Notes: a model not told the origin generated them from the letters alone. A stretch of DNA of 64,000 bases from Thalassomonas actiniarum (GCF_000948975.2 NZ_CP059735.1:6446603-6510602); one strand, 5' to 3'; counted from the stretch's first letter, positions 21,744 through 31,238 are shown. Numbers and translations are program-made.

Positions 21744-22604
21744 TTGCTGGCATTATTTGCAGTATCACTGCTCTGGGCATTTTCTTTCGGTTTAATCAAA
21801 GGAGAGCTCACCGGCATCCCCCCGGCACTGGTAGCGTTTATTCGCCTGGGCTTTTGTTTTATCCTGTTTATGCCGCTGGCATTAATGGCAAAAAAATATC
21901 GGCCTAACCTTCGCCTGGTGCTGCTGGGCAGCATACAGTTTGGCGTGATGTATCTCGCCTATATCGCCTCTTATCAGTATTTACCCGGCTACCTGGTGGC
22001 AGTTTTTACCATTTTCACCCCGTTATATGTAATGCTGTTCGATGCCCTGCTGACAAAACGTTTCAACGCCGTGCTGCTGTTACCGGTATTGTTATCGATT
22101 TTAGCCACCGCCATCATAGTGTTTAAAATGCCAGACTCGGGGCAGGTGCTCACCGGGTTTGCTATTTTACAGCTGGCCAATCTGGCGTTTGCCTTTGGCC
22201 AGGTGGCTTATAAACATTATTCTGTGACTTTAGACAGCCCGCATAAGGTCAATATGGCTTCCATGTACCTGGGGGCCATGCTGTTAACGGCACTGGCGGC
22301 ACTGCCCCAAACCATAGGCAGCGACATAGTGATCAGCCAGCGCCAATGGGCGGTACTGGTTTATCTCGGGCTGATTGCTTCAGGCCTGGGATTTTTCCTG
22401 TGGAACCTGGGAGCCAGACAGGTTTCCGCCCCCTTGCTGGCCATTATGAATAACGCCTATGTCCCTCTGGCAGTCTTGCTGGCCCTGACGCTTTTTAACG
22501 AAAATGCCGATATCACCCGGCTGGCGGTAGGCGGGGGCTTGATCATTATCAGCCTGTACTGGGCGCAACAAATCACCCAAAGGTTAGAAAATAAGGTAGA
22601 CTGA
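21744..22604 (+). CDS. EamA/DMT-family transporter
   Basis: 286 residues with about ten hydrophobic segments in two EamA-type halves; inner membrane. Typical features: LLWAFSFGLIKGE near the N-terminus, ALVAFIRLGFCFILF, and in the second half LGLIASGLGFFLWNLGARQVSAPL (IASGLGFFLWNLGAR). Members export amino acids, amines or metabolites; the substrate cannot be told. The start is TTG 21744 with AAGG 9 bp upstream; no better in-frame start lies upstream. The next small gene follows 28 bp later. Confidence 0.85.
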   Translation: MLALFAVSLLWAFSFGLIKGELTGIPPALVAFIRLGFCFILFMPLALMAKKYRPNLRLVLLGSIQFGVMYLAYIASYQYLPGYLVAVFTIFTPLYVMLFDALLTKRFNAVLLLPVLLSILATAIIVFKMPDSGQVLTGFAILQLANLAFAFGQVAYKHYSVTLDSPHKVNMASMYLGAMLLTALAALPQTIGSDIVISQRQWAVLVYLGLIASGLGFFLWNLGARQVSAPLLAIMNNAYVPLAVLLALTLFNENADITRLAVGGGLIIISLYWAQQITQRLENKVD

Positions 22605-22632
22605 GGACAGGGGATAACAAAGGAGGCAAGAG

Positions 22633-22962
22633 ATGTTGACAACGACTTCACGGGCACTGGCGGTAATTTGCTGGCTGTGCGTAATATGCTTGCTTTCCTT
22701 TGAGCTTAACGCCATGCCGAAGATAAAAATCGTCCATGACCGCAATACCCAGGATTATGCACGGGTACGTATCACCAATGAAACCCGGGAAGAGCTGCTG
22801 TGTTATGTCGCCATCAACGGCTATAAGATAAAATTCCGCCTGCCGCCGCTCAACAGCTCTAAGTGGTATAAGGCCACAGATACCCGCTTTAATTCCAGTC
22901 ATTTCAGTACCTGGTGCGACTATATGGAACTCTACCCCCAATATCAGAAAAAGCGCTTTTAA
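22633..22962 (+). CDS. Small exported protein, unknown
   Basis: 109 residues; ATG with GGAGG 7 bp upstream. N-terminal signal peptide (RALAVICWLCVICLLSFELN), then a small beta-rich domain with KIKIVHDRN, RVRITNETREELLCYVAINGY (RVRITNETREELLCY) and CDYMELYPQYQ. The two mature cysteines, in LLCYV and TWCDY, could form a disulfide. Possibly cotranscribed with the DMT gene. The last 19 codons and flanking bases are duplicated directly downstream. Family not recognised. Confidence 0.7.
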   Translation: MLTTTSRALAVICWLCVICLLSFELNAMPKIKIVHDRNTQDYARVRITNETREELLCYVAINGYKIKFRLPPLNSSKWYKATDTRFNSSHFSTWCDYMELYPQYQKKRF

Positions 22963-23047
22963 CCTGTTAATGCCAGGTTCGAATGTCAGTACCTGGTGCG
23001 ACTATATGGAGCTCTACCCCCAATATCAGAAAAAGCGCTTTTAACCT
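22904..23047. repeat. 62-bp direct duplication of a gene 3' end
   Basis: 22904-22965 is repeated at 22986-23047 (offset 82 bp) with one difference (GGAACTC versus GGAGCTC). The copy includes the last codons, stop and following bases of the small exported protein gene. The second copy has no start of its own and lies 21 bp from the flgT stop. Confidence 0.95.
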
Positions 23048-23067
23048 TTCACCGCCAGCCTCAGGCT

Positions 23068-24243
23068 TTATTGAGGTTTGGGGCTGACAAAGTCGAATAA
23101 ATGGCTGTTCTCAAGCAAACTGGCACTGGCGCTGGTTAACACCGCACTCTGGCTGTCCACCCGGGAAACGGTGAAGAACCTCTGCTCATTGGCCGACAAT
23201 AACGGCAGGCTTTGTCCGTTGGCGCCAACCAGCAGCCGATATTTCATCAATCTGAACTCATCCCTTGCCTTTAAACCATGCTTGTTGCCCATATTGATCA
23301 CCAGCTCATGCTCTCCCTTGCTGATCACCTGTGCCAGGCTTTGCTGACATCTTAAAACATCATCGATATCCGTCACCGCACCGTTAATGGTATTGAGCAT
23401 CATACGCCCGTAATCGCTGCGCCAGAACAAGCTGTTATAGGTATCAACGGTTTCATGGGCAGCAAATAACCAGTCGCTTTCACCGTGATATTCCCTTTGC
23501 ATCAGGATACTGCCGCGGATACCGTCAAACAGATAGATCTGCATGGTAAAATTGCGCCTGAGTTTAACGTCATCAAAGAGCAACTGATCTTTTACCTGCT
23601 CAAATAAACTGATGTCCCGGATAAAACCAAACAGGATAAACTGGCTGGCATATTCTCCCGCCAGGTAACGGGCGGTTTCCGCCGCTTCCCGAGAGTCGAT
23701 TTGCTGCATGCTGTTATGGGGCAGAAAAGCCTGATTCAGCAACTGGCCGATGGCAACATTTTCCTGCGCCAGCAGCTGCTGTTCAAACCTTTTACTGACA
23801 TGGCTGCCGATATTGAACATGCCGCCGTTAGCCCCTTGTGCGGCATTCAGCAAAGGCATCTGGGCGATCACCAGGCTTTTGCGATATTCATCGCCGTTAC
23901 AGCCCATTTGAGGTTCAAAGTCCACCCGCACTTCCACCGTTAACATATCATCACGCACCGTTTCACTGAGGATTTCCACCCGCCTGAGCCGCCCTTCGCT
24001 GCGGATCGCGGATTTACTGCTTTGCAATAAACCGTCAAGTACGATTTCCTCGGCATTGATATAACTGCTGGCCTGGAACGAGGCATTGGTGATCGCCCTT
24101 TTGATTGCCGTGGTGCGGACTTCATCAAAATCAAAGCCGGTAACGGCCACTTGCGCGCTGCCCTGGTACCACTGTCCGCTTGCCGCAAACGGGAAAATAA
24201 AGGGAATAACAAGAGATAACAATCGCATAAACACCGGCAACAT
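23068..24243 (-). CDS. flgT: Flagellar H-ring protein FlgT-like
   Basis: 391 residues, signal peptide about 1-22 (ending AASG). Recognised as FlgT, the periplasmic H-ring protein of Vibrio-type sodium-driven polar flagella, by the N-terminal WYQGSAQVAVTGFDFDEVR and AIKRAITNASFQASSYIN, a middle domain beginning CNGDEYRKSLVIAQMP, and a C-terminal beta domain (GLKARDEFRLMKYR). FlgT surrounds the L/P rings and supports MotX/MotY. It lies 12 bp downstream of flgH. flgO and flgP, which accompany flgT in Vibrio, are not seen here. Confidence 0.85.
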   Translation of the reverse strand: MLPVFMRLLSLVIPFIFPFAASGQWYQGSAQVAVTGFDFDEVRTTAIKRAITNASFQASSYINAEEIVLDGLLQSSKSAIRSEGRLRRVEILSETVRDDMLTVEVRVDFEPQMGCNGDEYRKSLVIAQMPLLNAAQGANGGMFNIGSHVSKRFEQQLLAQENVAIGQLLNQAFLPHNSMQQIDSREAAETARYLAGEYASQFILFGFIRDISLFEQVKDQLLFDDVKLRRNFTMQIYLFDGIRGSILMQREYHGESDWLFAAHETVDTYNSLFWRSDYGRMMLNTINGAVTDIDDVLRCQQSLAQVISKGEHELVINMGNKHGLKARDEFRLMKYRLLVGANGQSLPLLSANEQRFFTVSRVDSQSAVLTSASASLLENSHLFDFVSPKPQ

Positions 24244-24255
24244 AAGTCCGTTTCC

Positions 24256-25002
24256 TTATTCCAGGATGCCGAATAACTTACCCAGCAGAGATTTTTCCTG
24301 ATTAGTCTGCTGCTCTCCCTTGCCGCTGTATTCGATACGGGCATTGCCGACCTTAACCGAGCTGATGGAATTATCACTGTCGATATCGCTGGCCCGGATT
24401 TGCCCGGAAAAACGGATATATTCATCACCGGTATTTAACGTGAGCCACTTTTCCCCGCTGACAATCAGGTTACCGTTGGGTAGGAGTTCACGCACAGAAA
24501 CGGTAATATCGCCGGTCAGGGAGTTGTTTTGCTTGGTTTGCGCCGAGCTGTCAAAGGTATTTTCCTGCTCGAATTCGGCGCTTAAATCATTATCCCCCAC
24601 CTGGATATTGCCGGCATTAAAGGTCACCGGCTGCAATTCAAAATGACCGTTTTTATCGGTTCTATAATCCAGCGATTTTTTCGCCGTGGTTTTCTCCTCC
24701 AGCCGGATCAGGATCATATCTCCCACCTGGTAATGACTGCTGGGCTGGTACAGGCCTATCGCCCGGCGGGGATTAAACAAAGATCCGGTCGGCAGTTGCA
24801 CCACTTCTATCCGGCTGCCCCTTATCGGCCGGTAGGCGGGCGCATCCGGCATCACTTCATCGCTTTGCTTTTGCGCCGGGCGCTGACTGACCTTGGGATT
24901 GGTGGGGCTGTCACTGATGACCTCTTTATCCAGTTCGCCGGTAGTGCTACAGGCAAATAACAAACTGTTTAACAGGGCGAGTATAAAAATCCGGTTTTTC
25001 AT
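24256..25002 (-). CDS. flgH: Flagellar L-ring protein FlgH-like lipoprotein
   Basis: 248 residues. Lipoprotein signal with lipobox LFAC (Cys18), a Pro-rich linker, then the FlgH core: GSLFNPRRAIGLYQPSSHY, VGDMILIRLEEKTTAKKSLD, LTGDITVSVRELLPNGNL, VSGEKWLTLNTGDEYIRFSG and a late KVGNARIEYSGKG. FlgH forms the outer-membrane L-ring bushing around the rod. It is more divergent than typical FlgH: the usual extended C-terminus differs and the N-terminal linker is long. It is isolated from rod and hook genes, paired only with flgT. Confidence 0.88.
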   Translation of the reverse strand: MKNRIFILALLNSLLFACSTTGELDKEVISDSPTNPKVSQRPAQKQSDEVMPDAPAYRPIRGSRIEVVQLPTGSLFNPRRAIGLYQPSSHYQVGDMILIRLEEKTTAKKSLDYRTDKNGHFELQPVTFNAGNIQVGDNDLSAEFEQENTFDSSAQTKQNNSLTGDITVSVRELLPNGNLIVSGEKWLTLNTGDEYIRFSGQIRASDIDSDNSISSVKVGNARIEYSGKGEQQTNQEKSLLGKLFGILE

Positions 25003-25201
25003 AAGTTTCAGCTCAGGCAGAGTTTGATCTTATTATTGCAGCGGTTTGGATTAGGTTCTGTAGCCTTTTGTTATAACCGGGTAAACAAGTGTCAAAGCTG
25101 TAACTGAGTGTAATCTTCGTTGACATGCCACTGATATGATTAACAATATTGCTATACCCTTAGACAAGCAAGGCACATATTTTTAGTGCCCGGGAGGTAC
25201 A

Positions 25202-26233
25202 GTGAAAATACCCAACCAGCAAGCTTCAGCCCCCGTTAATCAATCCATGTTTGATCGCGGCTTAAACCAGTTAGAGCAAGTGGCGGATCGGGCATTGGGA
25301 GGCCTCAATGATCTGGGGCAGGGCTTTAGCAAGCTGTATTCACAGCTGACAGACCCGCAAACACCGGCTTCACCGCCAACGACCCGTTTAACACCCGCCG
25401 ACCCCAATGATCCCGCCATGGCCAATAACGACGAACATGCTGCCAAAATTGCCGCCGGCGTTGCCGCCAGAACGGCTGCGGCAGCGGCAAAGGATGAAAG
25501 CAACACAGCTCTCCCTGAAGAGGTTGAAAAACCTAAAGAGAAAGCAACATCACCGGATGCCACGACCAATATTCAGCAGCAGATATTAGCGACCCTGGGG
25601 CTGAACTTCACCGACGAGGGCCTGGACAGCAAAGATATTACTTCTGCCAGTTCGTTAGACGCCTTGCAGGGGGCTTTCTTGTCTTCATTGCAGGCCAACC
25701 TGTTCAGCGGCAAAGCCAAGCAGGCAGAAAACAGCGAAACCGATACAAACCAGGAACAAATAGCTGATAGTGAACAGACCGCACAGGTCGATGGCGAGCC
25801 CTCACTGGTAGATACTATCAGCGAGTTTTCCTTTGGCGATAACGGACTGGAGTTAACCGATGCCTTTGATTCCGTGAATATACTGCAACATATTCCTGTG
25901 GTCTCAGGCATTTACCAACAGGTAACCGAGCAGGATATGAGCGCTGTCGCCAAATTAACCGGCGGCTTTTTATATGGCGGACCTGTAGGTCTCGCCGTAT
26001 CCGCGGCGGACCTGACCCTGGAGGGCATCACAGGCAACTCCATTAACAACACCGTGATTAACTTTGATTATCGGGGGCTGCTTGATGGCATCACAGACAG
26101 TGTCTTAGGGAGCGGAGTAAACCAAATAACCGCAAGCAATAACAAAGAGGTAGCGACAACAGCCCTGTCCACTGCTGGGCTGTCGTCTTCCGTTCTGGAA
26201 CAATTACCTCAGCTTGGTACCGGCGCCGGGTAA
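25202..26233 (+). CDS. Unknown acidic protein divergent from flgH-flgT
   Basis: 343 residues; GTG start with GGGAGGT 4-5 bp upstream. No signal peptide. N-terminal helical part (FDRGLNQLEQVADRAL), a Pro/Thr/Ala-rich linker (about 55-120), an acidic middle, and a C-terminal region IPVVSGIYQQVTEQDMS followed by the Gly/Ala-rich stretch LTGGFLYGGPVGLAVSAADL (about 250-275), which looks like a glycine-zipper or membrane-inserting helix. It is divergent from flgH across a 199-bp gap. A flagellum-related role is only a positional guess. Confidence 0.7.
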   Translation: MKIPNQQASAPVNQSMFDRGLNQLEQVADRALGGLNDLGQGFSKLYSQLTDPQTPASPPTTRLTPADPNDPAMANNDEHAAKIAAGVAARTAAAAAKDESNTALPEEVEKPKEKATSPDATTNIQQQILATLGLNFTDEGLDSKDITSASSLDALQGAFLSSLQANLFSGKAKQAENSETDTNQEQIADSEQTAQVDGEPSLVDTISEFSFGDNGLELTDAFDSVNILQHIPVVSGIYQQVTEQDMSAVAKLTGGFLYGGPVGLAVSAADLTLEGITGNSINNTVINFDYRGLLDGITDSVLGSGVNQITASNNKEVATTALSTAGLSSSVLEQLPQLGTGAG

Positions 26234-26253
26234 TGCTGGCTGTTGACAGCCGG

Positions 26254-29200
26254 CTAGGCTGCGATATCCGGCGTTAACGCCACGGCTTCCACCGGAGTGT
26301 TATCACGCTTTTTCGCCAGCCATAAATAAAATGCCGGTAGCACGAATAAGGTAAATATCGTGCCTATCAACATACCCGCCACCAAAATAATGCCGATACT
26401 GTTACGGGCTTCGGCGCCTGCACCGCTCACCAATACCAGCGGGAAGTGCCCGAGGACTGTGGCCGCCGTGGTCATCAGGATAGGGCGCAAGCGGGTGGTG
26501 GCCGCTTCGGTTACCGCCGCCAGTTTATCCATGCCCTGCTCCTGCATATGGTTGGCAAATTCGACGATCAGGATACCGTTTTTCGCAATCAGGCCGATCA
26601 AAGTGATCAAACCTATCTGGGAATAGATATTGATAGTGGTCAGCTCAAGATAAGGCAATAACAAGGCGCCGGATAAGGCCAGCGGCACGCAGCCGAGCAA
26701 CACCACCAGGGGATCGCGGAAACTGTTAAACTGCACCGCCAACACCAGGTAGACAATCAGCAAAGATACCGCCAGTACCGCCAGCAAGGTATTGCCTTCT
26801 TTTCTTAGCTGACGCGATTCGCCGGCATAATCCAGGCTATAGGAAGGCGGTAAGATTTCTGCTGCCGCCGCTTCCAGGGTCGACAGCGCCTCTTCCTTGG
26901 TGGTGCCGGGCAAGACACCGCCATAAATCCGGAACGATTTTTGTTGCCCGAAAGTGCCTAATTTTCTCGGCCCGGTCAGCCATTTCAGCTCGGCAATGGC
27001 AGATACCGGGATCAGCTCACCGCCGGGTAATTTCAAGGTCAGGTTCAAGATACTCTCAGGCTTGCTGCGCACCTCATCGCCGACAATGGGGATCACCCGG
27101 TACGCCTTACCGTTGGCATCAAAGCGGTTGACATAATTACTGGAGAGCAAGATACCCAGCTGATCGCTTACGGTCGAAATATTCATGCCGAGATCGGCTA
27201 TTTTTTCCCGGTTCAGTTTTAATTCGATTTGCGGCAAATCTATTTTCAGATCGGTATCGGCAAAAAGAAATTTACCGCTCTGGAAGGCGGCGCCCACCAG
27301 CTCAATTTCAAACTGGCCGGCGGTCGGCAAAGAGCCCGGCAATATCGGCAATAAATCTAAACCGGCAATACCGGATAAGCGACCGTAAACCTCCGGCAGT
27401 TTTTGCTGCGGGCTGAAATCCCGCTCATCACTGGGCACCAGCTCCAGTCCGCCAAAACCACCGGAATTCTGTACGATTTGCCACATATGGGTACCGCCTT
27501 CCACCTCAAGCAGATCTGAGACCACCTGCTGCATTTCGCCGACATTATAGCTCAGGGAAGACTCAGGCGGCGCCTGTACCACGACATTGATACTGCTTTG
27601 ATCTTCAATCGGCGCCAGCTCTTTCGCCGAAAACAGGTAAAACGGGATCACCATCAGGGAAACCACCAGGGCCACCAGGAAAATCTGTCCCTGCCAGTGG
27701 AATGCCCGGGCCAGTATGGCGGCGTATTTCACCTGCACCCGTTCAAAAATACCGTTAACCTTGGCGGTTAACCAGCCTTCTTCCCCACCTTTGGGAGAGA
27801 CATAAGCACTCATGATCGGCGACAGCGTCACCGCTACCACCCCGGAAATGATCACCGCAATTGCCAGGGTAAAGGCAAATTCCTTAAACAAGACCCCGGT
27901 TAAACCGGATAAAAAGCCTATCGGGGCATAAACAGCGGCCAATGTCAGGGTCATGGCAATAATAGGCACCAGCAACTGGCGGGAGCTGAGCAGGGCCGCC
28001 CGGGTCCGTGACATGCCCTGGCGCATAAAGCGGGCAACATTTTCCACCACCACGATGGCATCATCCACCACTAAACCGACGGATAATACTATGGCCAGTA
28101 CGGTTAACAGGTTTAATGAAAAGCCCATCGCCGACATCGCCGCTACCGCCCCTAAAATAGAAATAGGAATAGTGACCAAAGGCACCAGGGCGCTTCTGAA
28201 CGAGCCCATCAGCATCAGTACCACCAGACCCACCAGCACCACGGTTTCGGTCAGGGTGGAAAAGATTTCTTTTAAGGCATCACGCATATACAAGGTGCCG
28301 TCATAGGCAAAGTCAATCATCATACCCGACGGCAAAGAGGCATTAACTTCATCCAGCACCTGGTACAAACGATCGCCGATAGCAATTTCATTGGCGCCGG
28401 GCAGGGGCCATACGGAAATATACACGGTATCTTCTTTATCCAGACGGGCGGTAACGCTGGCTTCTTCCGCCCCTAATTCCACTTTGGCCACGTCTTTAAG
28501 ATAAACCACCGCATTATCGATTTTTTTCACCACCAGGCGCTCAAATTCACTGACTTTCGACAGCTGACTGTTGGCGATGATATCAATGCGCTGGCGGTTG
28601 TTTTCACTGTAACCTAAGGTGGCAATGGTATTATTGGCCGCCAGGGCGTTATAGACTTCTTCGGCGCTGAGGTTAAACACCGACAGGCGCTCGGCATCGA
28701 GCCACACCCGCATCGCCGGGGTCCTGCCCCCTTCGATACCCACTCTTTGCACCCCTTCGATACCGTTGATAATAGGGTTTACCTGGCGGGTAAGATAATC
28801 CGTCAGCTCAGAGCGGCTGATATCTTTGGCATGGACATTCAGATAGAAAACCGCAAACGGCCGGTCGGTACGGCTCACCGACACCACGGGATCTTCCGCT
28901 CCCGGCGGCAACTCGAAACGTATCTGGCTTAATCTTGCATTCAGCTCAGCCAGGGCATGGGTGCTGTTTTCATTGAGTTTCAACCAGGCGGTCACGGTAC
29001 TGTGGCCTGAGTTAGTGACGGAGTCGACATATTCCACCCCGGGTACGCTGGCGGCAACCCTTTCTATCGGCTCACTGACAAAGCCCTGCACCACACTGGC
29101 AGAAGCACCGGTATAGTTAGTGCTGATCACCAGGGAAGAGCTTTCTATTTTAGGAAACTGCAATACCGGGATCTTAGTCACCGCCCACAGGCCCGCCAGA

Positions 29201-29298
29201 CAAATAATAATTGACAACACCAGAGCGACCACGGGACGGTGGACAAAAATATCCATAACCGAGGTTTTTTCCTGCCCCGGCTGATTAACTTGCAACAT
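26254..29298 (-). CDS. RND multidrug efflux permease (HAE1/AcrB type)
   Basis: 1014 residues, twelve membrane helices in two halves with large periplasmic loops after TM1 and TM7. Proton-driven inner-membrane pump for hydrophobic or amphiphilic compounds. TM4 carries the essential pair in LVVDDAIVVVENV (near 410), TM10 the Lys in GLIAKNGILIVEFAN. N-terminus MDIFVHRPVVALVLS is typical after a 14-residue extension; the ATG 29298 has GGGAG 8 bp upstream. Lies 17 bp after the adaptor gene. No outer-membrane channel gene is adjacent, so a TolC encoded elsewhere is expected. Confidence 0.95.
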   Translation of the reverse strand: MLQVNQPGQEKTSVMDIFVHRPVVALVLSIIICLAGLWAVTKIPVLQFPKIESSSLVISTNYTGASASVVQGFVSEPIERVAASVPGVEYVDSVTNSGHSTVTAWLKLNENSTHALAELNARLSQIRFELPPGAEDPVVSVSRTDRPFAVFYLNVHAKDISRSELTDYLTRQVNPIINGIEGVQRVGIEGGRTPAMRVWLDAERLSVFNLSAEEVYNALAANNTIATLGYSENNRQRIDIIANSQLSKVSEFERLVVKKIDNAVVYLKDVAKVELGAEEASVTARLDKEDTVYISVWPLPGANEIAIGDRLYQVLDEVNASLPSGMMIDFAYDGTLYMRDALKEIFSTLTETVVLVGLVVLMLMGSFRSALVPLVTIPISILGAVAAMSAMGFSLNLLTVLAIVLSVGLVVDDAIVVVENVARFMRQGMSRTRAALLSSRQLLVPIIAMTLTLAAVYAPIGFLSGLTGVLFKEFAFTLAIAVIISGVVAVTLSPIMSAYVSPKGGEEGWLTAKVNGIFERVQVKYAAILARAFHWQGQIFLVALVVSLMVIPFYLFSAKELAPIEDQSSINVVVQAPPESSLSYNVGEMQQVVSDLLEVEGGTHMWQIVQNSGGFGGLELVPSDERDFSPQQKLPEVYGRLSGIAGLDLLPILPGSLPTAGQFEIELVGAAFQSGKFLFADTDLKIDLPQIELKLNREKIADLGMNISTVSDQLGILLSSNYVNRFDANGKAYRVIPIVGDEVRSKPESILNLTLKLPGGELIPVSAIAELKWLTGPRKLGTFGQQKSFRIYGGVLPGTTKEEALSTLEAAAAEILPPSYSLDYAGESRQLRKEGNTLLAVLAVSLLIVYLVLAVQFNSFRDPLVVLLGCVPLALSGALLLPYLELTTINIYSQIGLITLIGLIAKNGILIVEFANHMQEQGMDKLAAVTEAATTRLRPILMTTAATVLGHFPLVLVSGAGAEARNSIGIILVAGMLIGTIFTLFVLPAFYLWLAKKRDNTPVEAVALTPDIAA

Positions 29299-29315
29299 AA
29301 AGTATCTCCCGGGGC

Positions 29316-30425
29316 TTATGAAGCGGTATCGGCGGCGTTGGTTTCAGCATTTTCATCTGTGATGAAAACCTTAAGGCCGGGCCTGAGTTTAAATGCTCCC
29401 TTAGTGGCGATAAGGGTATCCGGTGCCAGGCCGTCTGTTACCATGACCTGATCGCCGCGGCGATCCCCCAGCACCACTTTCTGGCGCTTGGCCCGGTAGC
29501 TGTTATTGCCTTCATCCTCTAGCACAAAAACATATTCCCCCAGGTGATCCCGGGTAATGGCAAGGTCAGAAACCGCCACCAGCTCACGGGCCTTTGCCAC
29601 CGGGGCTGCAACAGTCACTAAAGTATTAGGCTTTAAAAAACCCCTAGCTTTGGCAAATTGTGCCCGGTACTTCAGTTGCCTTGAACTGCTGGACAGTTGG
29701 GGATCGACAGCAACAATTTCCGCCTGAAAAACCTGGCTGTTATCGGCTATGGTGCTGATTTCAACTTGGGTGCCCAGGACTAATTCGCCATAAGTCTGGG
29801 GCAAGCTAAAGTCGACCCAGGTATAGTCATAAACTCCGATCAATTTAGTGATCGTGGTGTTGCTGTCAAGATATTGCCCCACTTCCAGGTTATGAATACC
29901 GACATGGGCGGTAAAAGGGGCACTAATTTGTTTCTTACGAATATTGGCCTGCAATACCGCTAATTCAGATTGCGCGATCTCAACATCAGCCCTGGCCTGA
30001 TCCACCAGTTCATCACTGATTTCATTATTTTTTTGCAGTCTCAGGTAACGTTTGTAGGTGTGGCGGTTTAATTCCAGGCGCGCTTTTACCCCGATCACCC
30101 GGGCGCTTTCTTCGCTGTGATCCAGCTCCAACAACAAATCACCGGCCTCTACCCGGCTGCCGGAGACCAGGTTAAGCTTGCTGATTTTACCCGCCAGTTC
30201 ATTATTTAGCTCCAGCTGCTTATAAGCCTGTACTTCCCCGCTGACCTTAGTGCTTGCCTGATAACTTACTGTTTGAACAAGCTCGGCAAGCACAGTTGCC
30301 GACGGTTCCGGCATGCCTTGTCCCTGTTGTGCCCGGGCCGTGTTCAGCGACTCTTTATAACCAAATATACCTGCCGCGCCGAGCAGCAAGATAACCAGGG
30401 TAATAACCCAGCGACCAATATTCAT
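29316..30425 (-). CDS. RND efflux periplasmic adaptor subunit (membrane fusion protein)
   Basis: 369 residues. N-terminal membrane anchor (WVITLVILLLGAAGIFGY), then the split lipoyl domain (KVSGEVQAYKQLELNNELAGK and FTAHVGIHNLEVGQYL, here KVSGEVQAYKQLELN, ISAPFTAHVGIHN), a helical hairpin (about 105-150, ELNRHTYKRYLRLQKNNEIS) and beta-barrel/MP domains. It links the RND pump to an outer-membrane channel. Upstream and downstream partners lie 48 bp (tetR) and 17 bp (pump) away, so the three form one operon. Confidence 0.93.
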   Translation of the reverse strand: MNIGRWVITLVILLLGAAGIFGYKESLNTARAQQGQGMPEPSATVLAELVQTVSYQASTKVSGEVQAYKQLELNNELAGKISKLNLVSGSRVEAGDLLLELDHSEESARVIGVKARLELNRHTYKRYLRLQKNNEISDELVDQARADVEIAQSELAVLQANIRKKQISAPFTAHVGIHNLEVGQYLDSNTTITKLIGVYDYTWVDFSLPQTYGELVLGTQVEISTIADNSQVFQAEIVAVDPQLSSSSRQLKYRAQFAKARGFLKPNTLVTVAAPVAKARELVAVSDLAITRDHLGEYVFVLEDEGNNSYRAKRQKVVLGDRRGDQVMVTDGLAPDTLIATKGAFKLRPGLKVFITDENAETNAADTAS

Positions 30426-30473
30426 ATTTCTTCTACCTCGGATAAAAACTTAAAATTTCTTAGCTAAAACTTG

Positions 30474-31196
30474 TTACCTGAAGCGAATGTCTTCAAGCAA
30501 ACGGCAGGCCTTTTCTATTCCCTGCTGCGTCAAGGGTTGCTGCCACTCATAGGCATTTAATATTCTTTTCAGGCCGCGAATATGGGGGGCATCCGGTGCT
30601 ATCGCCACAATCGCCCCGCCGGCAGCGGCATTATCACCCTGCAATAAACTCTGGTGCTGGCGTACCAGCTGGAAATAGCCCGCAGTTAACGACCACAGCA
30701 GCAAACCGATTTCCTCTACCGCTTCCATGCCGCTGATAAACTCACCGCTTTGGGCGGCATTCGAAAAAAGCAGATCAAACTCCTGTTCGATTTTTTTGCT
30801 GTTGTTTCTCATGCGATCAAGCCACATGGGGGAGCCCCGCTTTAATAACGCCGCACTGCTCACCAGGTTATCCAGCTGGCCTTCAAAACTGTAGGTTTGT
30901 ACCTTGCTGCGGTCGATAAGATTAGTAGCAATGATCTTTTCCGGTATTGTCAGCGGCAAGGTCAACACTGTGTGGTACATGGCCGCTTCATTGGCATACA
31001 TATTGGCTGCCAGGGCAACCAGCACATCTTCTTTACTTTGTACATGTTTATAGATCGAGCCCATGGACAGTCCGGCACCCTTGGCAATGGCAGACATAGT
31101 AAAATCAAGTAGCGAGCTGTTTTCAATGCTTTTTTCTGCTGCATCCAGGATCCTTTTTTCTTGTTCCTGCATGCTGAATTTAGGGGCGGGCGCCAT
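30474..31196 (-). CDS. TetR-family regulator of the RND efflux operon
   Basis: 240 residues. N-terminal TetR HTH (about 12-60): KRILDAAEKSIENSSLLDF, MSAIAKGAGLSMGSIYKHV, SKEDVLVALAANMY. The C-terminal ligand domain is divergent, as usual. First gene of the tetR-adaptor-pump operon, with AGGTG 6 bp before the ATG. A near-perfect palindrome lies 22 bp upstream of the start, so autorepression relieved by a pump substrate is the likely mode. Confidence 0.92.
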   Translation of the reverse strand: MAPAPKFSMQEQEKRILDAAEKSIENSSLLDFTMSAIAKGAGLSMGSIYKHVQSKEDVLVALAANMYANEAAMYHTVLTLPLTIPEKIIATNLIDRSKVQTYSFEGQLDNLVSSAALLKRGSPMWLDRMRNNSKKIEQEFDLLFSNAAQSGEFISGMEAVEEIGLLLWSLTAGYFQLVRQHQSLLQGDNAAAGGAIVAIAPDAPHIRGLKRILNAYEWQQPLTQQGIEKACRLLEDIRFR

Positions 31197-31217
31197 ATTT
31201 ACACCTATAGTGAACTA

Positions 31218-31238
31218 CATTCGAACATTATTCGAATG
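31218..31238. promoter_or_regulatory. Palindromic operator candidate upstream of tetR
   Basis: Perfect 8-bp arms CATTCGAA (31218-31225) and TTCGAATG (31231-31238) around CATTA. Size and symmetry fit a TetR-family dimer site, 22 bp upstream of the tetR start codon and in the 195-bp gap to the divergent pcm gene. Confidence 0.7.

Noticed and set aside
26235-26254. Hairpin GCTGGCTG/CAGCCGGC between converging genes
   Set aside because: No U-tract on either strand and it overlaps the RND gene's stop; kept out as a terminator.
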